Shown here: positions 36,371 through 45,310 of the stretch, piece by piece | Layout of the letters: each line of letters starts with the position of its first letter | How positions within the stretch are numbered: position 1 is the stretch's first letter | NCBI GenBank assembly: GCA_019454185.1 | Contig: CP075368.1 | Coordinates: 372,001 to 436,000 of the forward strand | Source: Phycisphaeraceae bacterium | GTDB taxonomy: Bacteria; Planctomycetota; Phycisphaerae; Phycisphaerales; UBA1924 | Length of the DNA stretch: 64,000 nt | Direction: 5' to 3' | Translations under genes and position numbers: made by a program | The notes under the pieces: model-generated | What the model saw: only the letters and a program-made list of their open reading frames with translations | Databases searched by the model: none | Told to the model about the DNA's origin: nothing

Positions 36371-38946
36371 CTGACGGCGTGTCTCCATCGGACGGCGGCT
36401 CGGGCGGGGCGTTTCGGGCGAATGGCTCGGGGATGCCCGGGCTTCGCTGGCCCAGGATCGAGCCCGACGCGGCGCGATTGCCCGCGACGCTCCCCGATGG
36501 TTCGCCGTGGCCTCGGATCTCGATCGTGACGCCGACGTTCAACCAGGGGCGGTTCATCGAGGAGACGCTGCTTTCGGTCATCAACCAGGGGTATCCCAGC
36601 GTTGAGCACATTGTTGTTGATGGGGCATCGACGGACGAGACCGGGGAGATACTGGCTCGCTACAGGGAGCGGCTGGCGCATGTCGTCTCGGAGAAGGACA
36701 GGGGGCAGTCCGACGCGATCAACAAGGGGATGCGTCTTGCGACGGGTGAGATACTCACGTGGCTGAATTCGGATGACATGCTCGCGCCGGGGGCGTTGCA
36801 CGCGGCTGCGCTGGCGTTCTGGCGTCATCAGTCGGACATGGTTGCGGGTGTGTGCGAGTTGTATCGGGACGGGGAGATTGTTCATCGGCATCTGACGGCA
36901 TGTCCGAACGGGCCGCTTTCTGTGGGCGAGCTGCTCGATCTTGAGGGCTCGTGGCTGAGGGGACGGTTTTTCTATCAGCCCGAGGTGATGTTCACGCGGG
37001 AGCTGTGGGAGCGGGCAGGCGCGCATGTGAGGGAGGACGCCTTCTACAGCATGGACTACGAGCTTTGGCTGCGCTTTGCGCACGCCGGGGCGAAGATGCG
37101 TGTGATCGCGAGCCCGATCGCGCATTTCCGGGTCCATGACGACCAGAAGACCGCGGTGGCGGAGAACTACCGGGCGGAGCTTCCGAGGGTTCGGGATGAG
37201 TTTGCGAGGGAGCGTTCGCTCACGGTCCCGAAGGCGCGTCCGGAGGGGAGGGTGCGGCTGAAGGTCGTGCTCTTCAATGACATCGGTTACACGTATGGGG
37301 CGGGGATTGCTCACAAGCGAGTGGCGGCGGCGTTTACCGAGATGGGGCATGACGTGGTGGTGCTGGCCGCGACGAGTGTCCATCCGACGCGGGAGCAGAC
37401 CCGGCTGGGGGGCGAGTCTGTCTTGGAGCAGATTGAGCGTCACTCACCGGATCTTGTGGTGATCGGGAATCTGCATGGAGCGGGGGTGAGTGCGGAGACG
37501 ATCGGGCTGATCGCGGGTCGTTTCCAGACTGTCTTCGTGATGCACGATCTATGGCTGGTGACCGGAAGGTGTGCGTACACGGGTGGATGCCGGGCGTATC
37601 TCTCCGGCTGTTCGGATCGATGCACGTGTCCGCCGGGCTATCCGGATGCGAAGCCCGAGGCGATCGCACCGATGTGGAACTCGAAGCGGCGCGTGCTGAG
37701 TTCATCGCCGAAGCTGGCTGTGGCCGGGGATAGCAGGCACGTGGCCGGGGTCGCTGAGGAGGCGGTGGCCCGCGATCCGTTGTGTGCGATGACGGGTGTT
37801 CGTCCGCCGGTTTCCTGGATCAAGTACGGGTTTGAGACGGACGTCTTTGTGCCTCGGGATCGGCGGTTGTGCCGCGAGTTGCTGGGGCTGCCGCAGGATG
37901 CGTTCATCGTGCTTTCGAGCGCGTCGTCTCTGGACGATGAGCGGAAGGGGCTTGCGCATCTTGCGGAGGCGATGAAGTCTCTGGATCTGTGCGATGCGTT
38001 GGTGGTGTGTGTGGGGCACCTGCCGCCCGATCGTCCGGCGCCGATACCCGGGATGCGTGCGATGGGGTACATGGATGACCCGATGCGTCTGGCGATGCTG
38101 TACAGCGCGTGCGACATCTTTGTCGGGCCATCGCTTGAGGAGGCGTTTGGGCAGGTGTTTGTGGAGGCGGCTGCGTGCGGCACGCCCTCGGTCGGGTATC
38201 CGGTGGATGGCGTGCCCGAGGCGATCACGCACGGCGTTACCGGGTTGGTTGCTGATGCGTGCGAGCCGGCATCGCTCGCGAGGGCGATCGAGACGCTGTA
38301 TCGGGATCATGAGCTGCGGCGCACGCTTTCACTGCTCGGGCCGATTCATGTTCGCAATGAGTGGTCGATGACTGCGGCGGCGCATCGCTGGCGGGAGTTC
38401 TTTCGTGAGACGGGGCTTGAGAAGGCCCTGCGGCTCGGTGCGAGGATGGATCTTGGTGTCGGAACCCGGACGCCTCCATCGCCTCAGCGGCTTGCTTCCG
38501 TTGAGCCGGGGTGGCGCGCGGTCAGCGGGTTTGACCACTGGGAGGGGCCGTATCCGGAGCAGGAGCTGCCCAGGTGTCGTTGGATCCTCGGGCCGGTGGC
38601 GAGGTTCGAGGTGGACGTGGCGGATGCGGGGCCACATCGGGTGGTGATCAGGTATCGGAACTTTGAGCAGGGCCAGCGCGTGCGGCTCGTAGGGGAGCGG
38701 GGCGTGGTTGCCGAGCGTGAGGTTCCTCAGACACCGGCGGGGCATAAGCCGGCGATCGCGTTCATCACGCACTTGAAGAAGGGCGTGAATGCGTTGGAGT
38801 TGCACGTCTGGAAGTGGCGTCACGGGGAGCGACCGATGTCGCTGCTTGTGACGAATGTGCGAGCCATCCCGACGCGAGCGACGATCGGGGCTCCGCGGGT
38901 TGCGTCTACGGCAGAGGCAAAGCCGTCGCAGACGGCCGGCGCTTGA
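36367..38946 (+). CDS. fused GT2-GT4 glycosyltransferase
   Basis: Protein of 859 aa with two catalytic domains. Residues 50-270 are a GT2 domain: ISIVTPTFNQGRFIEETLLS, HIVVDGASTDETGEIL, and the metal-binding NSDDM. Residues 298-700 are a GT4 domain: LKVVLFNDIGYTYGAGIAHK, the Cys-rich insert GRCAYTGGCRAYLSGCSDRC, and the catalytic EX7E signature in GPSLEEAFGQVFVEAAACGT. The last 150 residues (GFDHWEGPYPEQELPRCRW and so on) look like a beta-sandwich accessory domain. The protein could add two sugars in sequence to a surface glycan. It overlaps the coiled-coil gene by ATGA. Confidence 0.88.
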   Translation: MTDGVSPSDGGSGGAFRANGSGMPGLRWPRIEPDAARLPATLPDGSPWPRISIVTPTFNQGRFIEETLLSVINQGYPSVEHIVVDGASTDETGEILARYRERLAHVVSEKDRGQSDAINKGMRLATGEILTWLNSDDMLAPGALHAAALAFWRHQSDMVAGVCELYRDGEIVHRHLTACPNGPLSVGELLDLEGSWLRGRFFYQPEVMFTRELWERAGAHVREDAFYSMDYELWLRFAHAGAKMRVIASPIAHFRVHDDQKTAVAENYRAELPRVRDEFARERSLTVPKARPEGRVRLKVVLFNDIGYTYGAGIAHKRVAAAFTEMGHDVVVLAATSVHPTREQTRLGGESVLEQIERHSPDLVVIGNLHGAGVSAETIGLIAGRFQTVFVMHDLWLVTGRCAYTGGCRAYLSGCSDRCTCPPGYPDAKPEAIAPMWNSKRRVLSSSPKLAVAGDSRHVAGVAEEAVARDPLCAMTGVRPPVSWIKYGFETDVFVPRDRRLCRELLGLPQDAFIVLSSASSLDDERKGLAHLAEAMKSLDLCDALVVCVGHLPPDRPAPIPGMRAMGYMDDPMRLAMLYSACDIFVGPSLEEAFGQVFVEAAACGTPSVGYPVDGVPEAITHGVTGLVADACEPASLARAIETLYRDHELRRTLSLLGPIHVRNEWSMTAAAHRWREFFRETGLEKALRLGARMDLGVGTRTPPSPQRLASVEPGWRAVSGFDHWEGPYPEQELPRCRWILGPVARFEVDVADAGPHRVVIRYRNFEQGQRVRLVGERGVVAEREVPQTPAGHKPAIAFITHLKKGVNALELHVWKWRHGERPMSLLVTNVRAIPTRATIGAPRVASTAEAKPSQTAGA

Positions 38947-38989
38947 GACTTCGCGAGATTTCAGCCGGAACCGGATGAGCGAGGGGCGA

Positions 38990-40330
38990 TCAGTGCGCGG
39001 GGAGTGATCCCTCGTACGGCCTGTCTTCGAGCGCCATGGGATCCGTCGGGGCGGTCTCGATGTCGTGCCCATCCGGGGCGTAGAAGCGAGAGCCAGCGAG
39101 GCGGATCTTGCGGTTGGGCTCGTTGCGGGGGAGGCGTGGGAGAATCCAGAGCACTGCACCGATCGCGACGGCGTTGGCGATGAGCATGGGGACGACGTCG
39201 GTGAGGCGGAAGTAGACCATCACGCTGGTCAGCACGACGACCACGAGCGCGAGCGGGATGACGCCCTGCCAGGCGACCTGCATGATCTGGTCGTAGCGAA
39301 GACGGGGCAGCGACCAGCGGATCACCATCATGAAGGCGATGAGGACGAGGACCTTCGAGTAGAAGATGCCGAACTTGGCGAGGACAACGAGGATGCTGGA
39401 GGTTTCGAGCGGGAGGAAGTTGTGGAAGGGTGCGACGTCCCAGCCGCCGAGGAAGATCAGTGCGAAGAGCCCGCAGGAGGTGATCATGTGGGCGTACTCG
39501 GCGAGGAAGTACATGGCGAATCGCATGGCCGAGTATTCGGTGTGGTACCCGCCGACGAGTTCGCTCTCTGCCTCAGCGATATCGAATGGGGCGCGGTTGG
39601 CCTCGGCGAGGATCGCGATGAAGAAGATCACGCAGGCGAGGGGCTGGCTGAAGACGAGCCAGCCGTGCTCGAGCTGGTAGCCGATGATGCGCTCGGGGGT
39701 GAGTGAGCCGACCATGAGCAGCACGGCGAGCAGGGCGAGGCCCAGCGGGATTTCGTAGGAGATCATCTGAGCGGTTGCGCGCATGCCGCCGAGGAAGGAG
39801 TACTTGTTGTTGCTTGCCCAGCCGCCGAGGGAGACGCCGTACACACCGACGGATGCGACCGCGAGCATGTAGATGATGCCGACGTTGACATTGGCGCCGG
39901 CGACGAGGACGGGGCCGCCCGCGATGGTGCCGATGAAGGGGAGTGTGAGTTCGGGCATGACCCAGACGCCGCCCCATGGGAGGATCACGAAGCCCATGAG
40001 CGCGGGGATGATCGAGAACATGGGCCCGAGCGTGAAGAGGATCTTGTCGACGCCTGACGGGGTGTAGTCCTCTTTGAGGAGGAACTTGAGCCCGTCGGCG
40101 AGCGGCTGTCCGAGCCCCCAGAATCCGAAGCCGAAGGTCAGCTTCTGGAGGATGGGTAGCCCGAAGTCAAAGCCGACTCGGTTCGGTCCGACGCGGTCCT
40201 GGATGTAGGCGGAGATTTTCCGCTCGAGGTAGATGAGGTACGCGACCGTCAACAGGATCACGTGGACGACCACGAGGATCACGGCGACGTTCACGAGAAG
40301 TTGTGCGGTCACAATCTTGCTCAGGTCCAT
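38990..40330 (-). CDS. nuoH: NADH-quinone oxidoreductase subunit H
   Basis: Complex I membrane subunit next to the quinone chamber, 446 aa, about 100 longer than usual because of C-terminal helices and a hydrophilic tail (DGHDIETAPTDPMALEDRPY). Conserved features are LIYLERKISAYIQDRVGPNR, QPLADGLKFLLKEDYTP, ILAEANRAPFDIAEAESELV, GGYHTEYSAMRFAMYFLAEY and a run of eight or nine helices. No other nuo gene is in the window; it stands alone and converges on the glycosyltransferase with a 43-bp gap. Confidence 0.95.
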   Translation of the reverse strand: MDLSKIVTAQLLVNVAVILVVVHVILLTVAYLIYLERKISAYIQDRVGPNRVGFDFGLPILQKLTFGFGFWGLGQPLADGLKFLLKEDYTPSGVDKILFTLGPMFSIIPALMGFVILPWGGVWVMPELTLPFIGTIAGGPVLVAGANVNVGIIYMLAVASVGVYGVSLGGWASNNKYSFLGGMRATAQMISYEIPLGLALLAVLLMVGSLTPERIIGYQLEHGWLVFSQPLACVIFFIAILAEANRAPFDIAEAESELVGGYHTEYSAMRFAMYFLAEYAHMITSCGLFALIFLGGWDVAPFHNFLPLETSSILVVLAKFGIFYSKVLVLIAFMMVIRWSLPRLRYDQIMQVAWQGVIPLALVVVVLTSVMVYFRLTDVVPMLIANAVAIGAVLWILPRLPRNEPNRKIRLAGSRFYAPDGHDIETAPTDPMALEDRPYEGSLPAH

Positions 40331-40339
40331 AAGGGCGTG

Positions 40340-40345
40340 ATGCTA
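40340..40345 (-). promoter_or_regulatory. TAGCAT -10 hexamer of nuoH
   Basis: On the minus strand TAGCAT ends 9 nt before the nuoH ATG; no Shine-Dalgarno is present. Confidence 0.4.
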
Positions 40346-40426
40346 GTGCGGCTCTTGGTCGGTGGAAAGTACGCCCCGCAAGATCGATGAAACGGGTGGT
40401 GGTGGGGGGGCGTCGGCTTTGACCCC

Positions 40427-41239
40427 TCAGGGGGCGGCTGCGGCTGAGGCGGCGGAGGCGTTCTGGTCCCGGATCCGGGCGACGCGGTCCGCGAGGGTCG
40501 TTCCGTATTCCTGGGCCTGACGCTCGAAGCGTGCGGCGACCCACTCGTAGAGCTCGGCATCCAGACTGTTTATCTCCCGGATTCTTTCGGTGACATCTCG
40601 GGAGAGGGGGTAGCGACCGCTTCTGCCCGAGACCCGCGCCGGGAGGTACGGGGGGATGGACTTCCAGCCGAGACTATCCGCCAGCATCACCATGCTCTCG
40701 TCGAACCGCTCGGTCAGCCCGACAGCGCAGAAGTGTGTTTCGAGATTCTGTTTCGCGCTTTCGAGCAGATCGCGTGATCCGGATCGCACCGGAGTTCTGG
40801 CGTTGAGCGAGTAATCGGCGAGCATGCGAGTCTGGCCGTTGTCGAGTTCTTTGGTGCCGATGGCGTTCTGGGCGTACTGAAGCAGGGTCATCTTGCGGCT
40901 TCTGACCATGCTGTGGAGGTAATGGGAGGTTTCGTTGAGGACGTGGTGGTAGTGCGAGACGACACGCGCGACCGGATCGCGGATGACGGTCACGTAGTCG
41001 CATCTACGGGGCACGTGCTCGTGGATGCCGAAGGGCTGGTGCCCGATGAAGAGTGCGGGTCGGAGCCGCTCGGTTTCGGGCTCCTGGGCGAATGCCTCGC
41101 GTCCGGGGTCGCCACCTGTCACGGCCTTGGTGTTCTCTTGTCCGTAGTGTCCGATGAGGATGATGGCGAGCGTCGTTCCCGCGGTCTTGGGGATGTGCAG
41201 GAGGATCAGTGCGGATTCGGGGTCTCTGGGTCTGAACAT
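40427..41239 (-). CDS. sulfotransferase family protein
   Basis: PAPS-dependent sulfotransferase of 270 aa. The 5'-phosphosulfate loop is ALILLHIPKTAGTTLAIILI near residue 15, and the 3'-phosphate site is DYVTVIRDPVARVVSHYHHV. Both are typical of the carbohydrate sulfotransferase-2/heparan type. The start at 41239 (MFRPRD) is fixed by GGAGA 4 nt upstream. Placed beside glycosyltransferases and the Wzt/Wzm-like exporter, it probably sulfates a surface glycan; the acceptor is inferred from context. The C-terminal tail is Ala-rich. Confidence 0.85.
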   Translation of the reverse strand: MFRPRDPESALILLHIPKTAGTTLAIILIGHYGQENTKAVTGGDPGREAFAQEPETERLRPALFIGHQPFGIHEHVPRRCDYVTVIRDPVARVVSHYHHVLNETSHYLHSMVRSRKMTLLQYAQNAIGTKELDNGQTRMLADYSLNARTPVRSGSRDLLESAKQNLETHFCAVGLTERFDESMVMLADSLGWKSIPPYLPARVSGRSGRYPLSRDVTERIREINSLDAELYEWVAARFERQAQEYGTTLADRVARIRDQNASAASAAAAP

Positions 41240-41332
41240 CGCGTCTCCATGCACAGGTCCGCTCGGACCCGGCGAACAGCCCATACTATGTTGAAACAAC
41301 GGTTCCCGACAACCGCGAAAGCCCGCGTGTAG

Positions 41333-42064
41333 ATGATGAATGCCAGACCCAGCATGGAGCAAGAGCCGGACGGGGCTGCGGAGTGGCTCTGTCTGAGAGC
41401 GGATGGTTCGCTGGGATCGTTTCGGAGACTGCTCGGCGCGTGTGCGAGCGTTCCGCGCGATGAGCGTCGGTTGGTGGTGATTGTGCCCGGGCCGCGATGG
41501 GTTCCGGAGCCGGGGATGGAGTCGGCTCTGGCGGAGGTGATGCGCGTTGATCCGGGGCTGGATGGCGCGGCTGCCTGGTGGGTGTGGAACGATCCGGTGG
41601 CGCGTGTCGCGCAGGGTGATGGAGGGCTGGTTGTTCGCGTGGGCGGGGTGTCTGGGGATGATCTCGGGCTTGTTGATCTGCTTGCGCGTCCGATGGCGGT
41701 CGGGCCGATCGTGGTGCGTGCGGCCTCTCTGGATGCCTTCTCGATGTATGGAGGTGGGCCGGCGGATGCTGTCTTGGATTGCGCGGCTTCGTGGTTGCTT
41801 GCTTCTGCGCTCGTGGGGCAGGGAAAGCGCGTGGCGACGCTGCCTCGTGTGTGCGCTACGCGGATGAGGAGTGTGGGCGAGGATCCGGAGCGGCTGCGCC
41901 CGATCGGCCTTGCGTGGCTTGTTCGGTATGTGCTTGATCGGCTCGGTGAGGGATCGCCGGCGATCCATGAGCGGCGTGAGTTGATCGCGAGGTGGGGGGC
42001 GTCTGCACCGATCGGGCAGGAGACGAGCGGATCTTCGTTGAATCGTGAGGGGATTCGCGAATGA
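41333..42064 (+). CDS. putative degenerate GT2-like protein
   Basis: Protein of 243 aa, hypothetical. The pattern AEWLCLRADGSLGSFRRLL, VIVPGPRWVPEPGMESALAE and WWVWNDPVARVAQGDGGLVV resembles the core of a GT2 family A fold. VGPIVVRAASLDAFSMYGGG and AVLDCAASWLLASALVGQGK resemble the acceptor half. The DXD nucleotide motif is not apparent, so it may be inactive. It overlaps the next gene by ATGA (42061-42064), indicating coupling to the GT4 enzyme. Confidence 0.5.
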   Translation: MMNARPSMEQEPDGAAEWLCLRADGSLGSFRRLLGACASVPRDERRLVVIVPGPRWVPEPGMESALAEVMRVDPGLDGAAAWWVWNDPVARVAQGDGGLVVRVGGVSGDDLGLVDLLARPMAVGPIVVRAASLDAFSMYGGGPADAVLDCAASWLLASALVGQGKRVATLPRVCATRMRSVGEDPERLRPIGLAWLVRYVLDRLGEGSPAIHERRELIARWGASAPIGQETSGSSLNREGIRE

Positions 42065-43854
42065 ACATCGCGTTGATCTCTCGCGAATTTCCTCCCTTCT
42101 TCGGCGGGGGCATCGGGACGTATACCGAGCAGGCAGCGGTCGCGCTTGCGGATGCCGGGCACCGCGTTGTTGTCGTCACGATGTCGCAAGATGGATGCGA
42201 GTCGAGGGTGGCGCATGCGGCGGATTCCAGGATTCTGGTTGTCCGGCTGCCACTCATCGTCGGCGATGACTGGTCTTGTCCCGCGCCATCGATCGACGGG
42301 CCGATCACGCGGGCGTGTTTCTCGCACCTCGGTCCGTGGAGCATCTTCAGCAGGCAGGTGGCGGACGCGCTGCCGGGGCTTGTCGGGGAGCATGCGATCG
42401 ATGTGGTTGAGGGTCCTGAGTGCGGGGCGATCCTGTGGTGGACGCTCAACCAGCGTCGGCTCGGTGCGGAGGTGGCGCGGCGTGCGGATGGTGCGAGCCC
42501 GCTGTACGTGGTGCAGTTGCATTCTCCGAATGCGTGGATCGATGAGCAGAACCGGGAGTCTCCGCCGAACCGTGCGGCACTCGAGCTGCGACGGGCGGAG
42601 CGTGAGTCTGCGATGTGGGCCGACCTGGTGATCGCTCCGTCTGTTGATCTTGCCACGTGGGCTCGAGAGAGGTGGGGGATCGGATCTGTCGAGAACGTGC
42701 CGTATCCGCTTGGTTCGATCGGTGTGAAGAGCGAGCGGCGACTCGACGGGGGAGGGCGTGTCGATGGGGAGATGGGTGGGCTTCGGTGCCTGATGATCGG
42801 AAGAGCGGAGCCCCGAAAGGGGGTTGACGTTCTGGTACGAGCGATCGCGATTGCCTGCAGGCGCGGGATCGATGTCTCCGCAGAGATTGCGGGGCAGGAT
42901 ACGAGGGATTGGCGCACGGGTGCGTGGTTCGCGCAGCGGTGCATGAGCACGATGCTCCCTGCGGAGATGAGGGCGCGGGTGTCTCACCTCGGGAAGCTGG
43001 ACCGAGCACGGCTTGATGATGCACGCCAGAGGGCGGATGTGTGCGTTGCGCCGGGTGCGGTTGACAACTTTCCGTATGCCGTTGTGGAGTCGATGGCGAA
43101 GGGGTTGCCGGTGATTGCGCCGGCGGTCGGGGGCATCGCGGAACTTGTGCGAGAGGGGATTGAGGGACACATCTTTGTTCCCCATGACCCGGGCTCGCTC
43201 GCAGAGGCGATGTCGAGGCATGCCGCACTCTCGTGCGAGCAGCGGGCACGGATGGGGGAGGCATCGTCGGCGCGTGTGGCGTGGTTCTGCGGCAATGGGA
43301 GGGCGGTGTCTGTCCGCGAGCGGGTCTTCGGCGAGGCGATCCGACGTGGAGTCCGCGAGGAAGCGCGGAGCGTGCGTGATGTGCGGCATATCGGGGGAGA
43401 TGCCTCGCTGCTTGCGGGTGTCGTCCGCAGGGGTGTGGCTGACTTTGCGATCGGGTGGGAGCGGGCGCGAGACGGGATGGTCATGCCGTTCGGTACGCCC
43501 ACGTTGGAGACCTTGGCAGCATCGCCACCGATCCGCGGCTCTCTTGCCGCGAGGGCGGATTTCTTTGACCGGTACAGGGAAGAGACCGGCAACGAGGATC
43601 CGACTTCTGATGAGATGGCGTGTTGGCTCGTTCAGCACGGAGCGACGGGCGCGGTCGATCCGAGTGTTGTGACGGAGGTTGGGTCGTGCGACGAGGTGGA
43701 GTGTGAGGAGCGCCCGATTCTGATCGATGAGCGTGCGTTTCGCTCGGTCGTTCCGCTGCGGATGGCACGACGGAATCTCCCGCTGCCGTGGGTGCTCGCG
43801 CCCGCGAGGCCGGGTGTTACGGGCTTGCCGATGCCGCCTGATCGTTCGGGATGA
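42061..43854 (+). CDS. GT4 family glycosyltransferase
   Basis: GT-B enzyme of 597 aa. The N-terminal Rossmann domain is MNIALISREFPPFFGGGIGT, YTEQAAVALADAGHRVVVVT. The C-terminal donor domain contains LRCLMIGRAEPRKGVDVLVR and the EX7E-type catalytic region CVAPGAVDNFPYAVVESMAK, GLPVIAPAVGGIAELVREGI. An extra 160 residues follow (for example GNEDPTSDEMACWLVQHGAT) that match no domain I recognise. Its 3' end overlaps the convergent ABC transporter gene by 38 bp. Coupled to the GT2-like gene by ATGA. Confidence 0.85.
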   Translation: MNIALISREFPPFFGGGIGTYTEQAAVALADAGHRVVVVTMSQDGCESRVAHAADSRILVVRLPLIVGDDWSCPAPSIDGPITRACFSHLGPWSIFSRQVADALPGLVGEHAIDVVEGPECGAILWWTLNQRRLGAEVARRADGASPLYVVQLHSPNAWIDEQNRESPPNRAALELRRAERESAMWADLVIAPSVDLATWARERWGIGSVENVPYPLGSIGVKSERRLDGGGRVDGEMGGLRCLMIGRAEPRKGVDVLVRAIAIACRRGIDVSAEIAGQDTRDWRTGAWFAQRCMSTMLPAEMRARVSHLGKLDRARLDDARQRADVCVAPGAVDNFPYAVVESMAKGLPVIAPAVGGIAELVREGIEGHIFVPHDPGSLAEAMSRHAALSCEQRARMGEASSARVAWFCGNGRAVSVRERVFGEAIRRGVREEARSVRDVRHIGGDASLLAGVVRRGVADFAIGWERARDGMVMPFGTPTLETLAASPPIRGSLAARADFFDRYREETGNEDPTSDEMACWLVQHGATGAVDPSVVTEVGSCDEVECEERPILIDERAFRSVVPLRMARRNLPLPWVLAPARPGVTGLPMPPDRSG

Positions 43855-45259
43855 GGGCGTGGTGCGCGCTCATGGGGAGGCGTGCGATGCCGAAGAACGT
43901 CCGCTTCTGATCGGCGGGAGTTGAGACCTCGAGAGGCCCGAGGAGATCGAGGCAGTCGAGGTATGTTGGTTGGCTGGAACCGTCGGCCCCGGGCTCAGCC
44001 AGCGAGAGCCCGAAGGTGTACGCGCCCTCTTTCACGGAGAGTGAAAGGGTGAGAGAGACGACCATGCGCTGACCCGGGGAGAGGGGTGGGAGTTTGTGCC
44101 GAAGCTGGGCGGTGGCGGCGGCGAAGACGAGATTGTTCAGGCGGTCGTACAACTGAAGACCGACGCTCGGTCGTTCGACGGCGCGGTCGGCCTCGACGAG
44201 AATGTGGAACGTCAGTTTCTCGTCGATGGCGATCGTCGTCGTGTCGCGGTTCTGGCTGTCTGTGACGCGGCAGGCGATGATCCGGCCTTCTCCGGTGCCG
44301 TGGCGATGATCGTGGCGGGCACCGATGATGTCGGCTCCGACCAGTTGGCTCTCTTCACGGGAGAGGGATCTGGCTTCAGCCGGGCTTTGGGCGGCATTCT
44401 GGGACCGCTTTCTGGTCCACTTCACCGGCTGAGAGAGCGATGAGTGGTGGCGGCGCATGACCTCTTCGGGCGGTCCGTGGAAGACCATCCGGCCTTTCTG
44501 GAGGAGGATTGCCTCATCGCAGAGGTTGAGCACGGCCTGTGCATCGTGGCTGACGAACATCATCGTCATGCCTTCTTCGAGGAGCTGGCGCATGCGGGTC
44601 GCGCACTTCTGCCGGAAGAAGACGTCGCCGACCGAGAGCACCTCGTCCACGATGAAGATGTCGGGACGGAAGCACGCGTACATCGAGAAGCCGAGGCGTG
44701 CGCGCATGCCGGTCGAGTATTGGCGGACGGGGCGATCGAAGAACTCGCCGAGTTCTGAGAACGCCTGGATCTCGGGCGTGCGCTGGGCGGCGAACTCGCG
44801 CGGGAAGTTGAGGAGCGTCGCCATGCTCCGGATGTTCTCTCGCCCTGTCATCTCGCCGTCGAGACCTGCGCTGAGTTCGAGGAGCGAGAGCACGCGGCCG
44901 CGGATGCGATAGGAACCTGCGGACGGGCGGAGGACGCCTGTCAGCATCTTGAGGAGGGTGCTCTTGCCTGCGCCGTTCGCGCCGACGAGCCCGAGGCATC
45001 GGCCTTTTTTCAGTGAGAACGAGACGTCATCCACCGCGACGAATGGCTTGTGTCTCTGGGAGCGGCCGAGCGTCGCCCATTCCACGAGTCGGTCCGCGGG
45101 TTTCTTGTAGATCTTGAAACGCTTCGTAAGCCCGTGCGCTTCGAGGACGATGGGTTGGTCCGGTTCGTCGGCCGCGACCGGGGCGGAGGGATCGCCGGTG
45201 GCCCCGTTGACGATGGATGGACCAACGATCGATTGATCTGGGCTCGGGTGGGATGTCAC
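43817..45259 (-). CDS. Wzt-like polysaccharide ABC exporter ATPase
   Basis: Nucleotide-binding subunit, 480 aa. The ATPase domain holds Walker A GANGAGKST (93-101), the Wzt-type signature YSTGMRARLGF and Walker B FIVDEVLSVGD. Residues 330-460 form a Wzt-C-type carbohydrate-recognition domain (TTTIAIDEKLTFHILVEADR, SVGLQLYDRLNNLVFAAATA, KEGAYTFGLSLAEPG), which in this family recognises the cap or end of the exported chain. The start is GTG at 45259, leaderless type. It is separated from the Wzm-like permease by about 5 kb, an unusual split. Confidence 0.9.
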   Translation of the reverse strand: MTSHPSPDQSIVGPSIVNGATGDPSAPVAADEPDQPIVLEAHGLTKRFKIYKKPADRLVEWATLGRSQRHKPFVAVDDVSFSLKKGRCLGLVGANGAGKSTLLKMLTGVLRPSAGSYRIRGRVLSLLELSAGLDGEMTGRENIRSMATLLNFPREFAAQRTPEIQAFSELGEFFDRPVRQYSTGMRARLGFSMYACFRPDIFIVDEVLSVGDVFFRQKCATRMRQLLEEGMTMMFVSHDAQAVLNLCDEAILLQKGRMVFHGPPEEVMRRHHSSLSQPVKWTRKRSQNAAQSPAEARSLSREESQLVGADIIGARHDHRHGTGEGRIIACRVTDSQNRDTTTIAIDEKLTFHILVEADRAVERPSVGLQLYDRLNNLVFAAATAQLRHKLPPLSPGQRMVVSLTLSLSVKEGAYTFGLSLAEPGADGSSQPTYLDCLDLLGPLEVSTPADQKRTFFGIARLPMSAHHALIPNDQAASASP

Positions 45260-45267
45260 TCGGAACG

Positions 45268-45273
45268 ATCGTA
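45268..45273 (-). promoter_or_regulatory. TACGAT -10 hexamer of the Wzt-like gene
   Basis: On the minus strand TACGAT ends 8 nt before the GTG start at 45259; no Shine-Dalgarno is present. Confidence 0.5.
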
Positions 45274-45299
45274 TCTCGGGATCGGCCCACAGGCGGACG

Positions 45300-45305
45300 T
45301 AGACT
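45300..45305 (+). promoter_or_regulatory. TAGACT -10 hexamer of the BatA/VWA gene
   Basis: TAGACT ends 5 nt before the GTG at 45311. With the element at 45268 it makes a compact divergent promoter pair within a 51-bp gap. Confidence 0.5.
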
Positions 45306-45310
45306 CCTGC

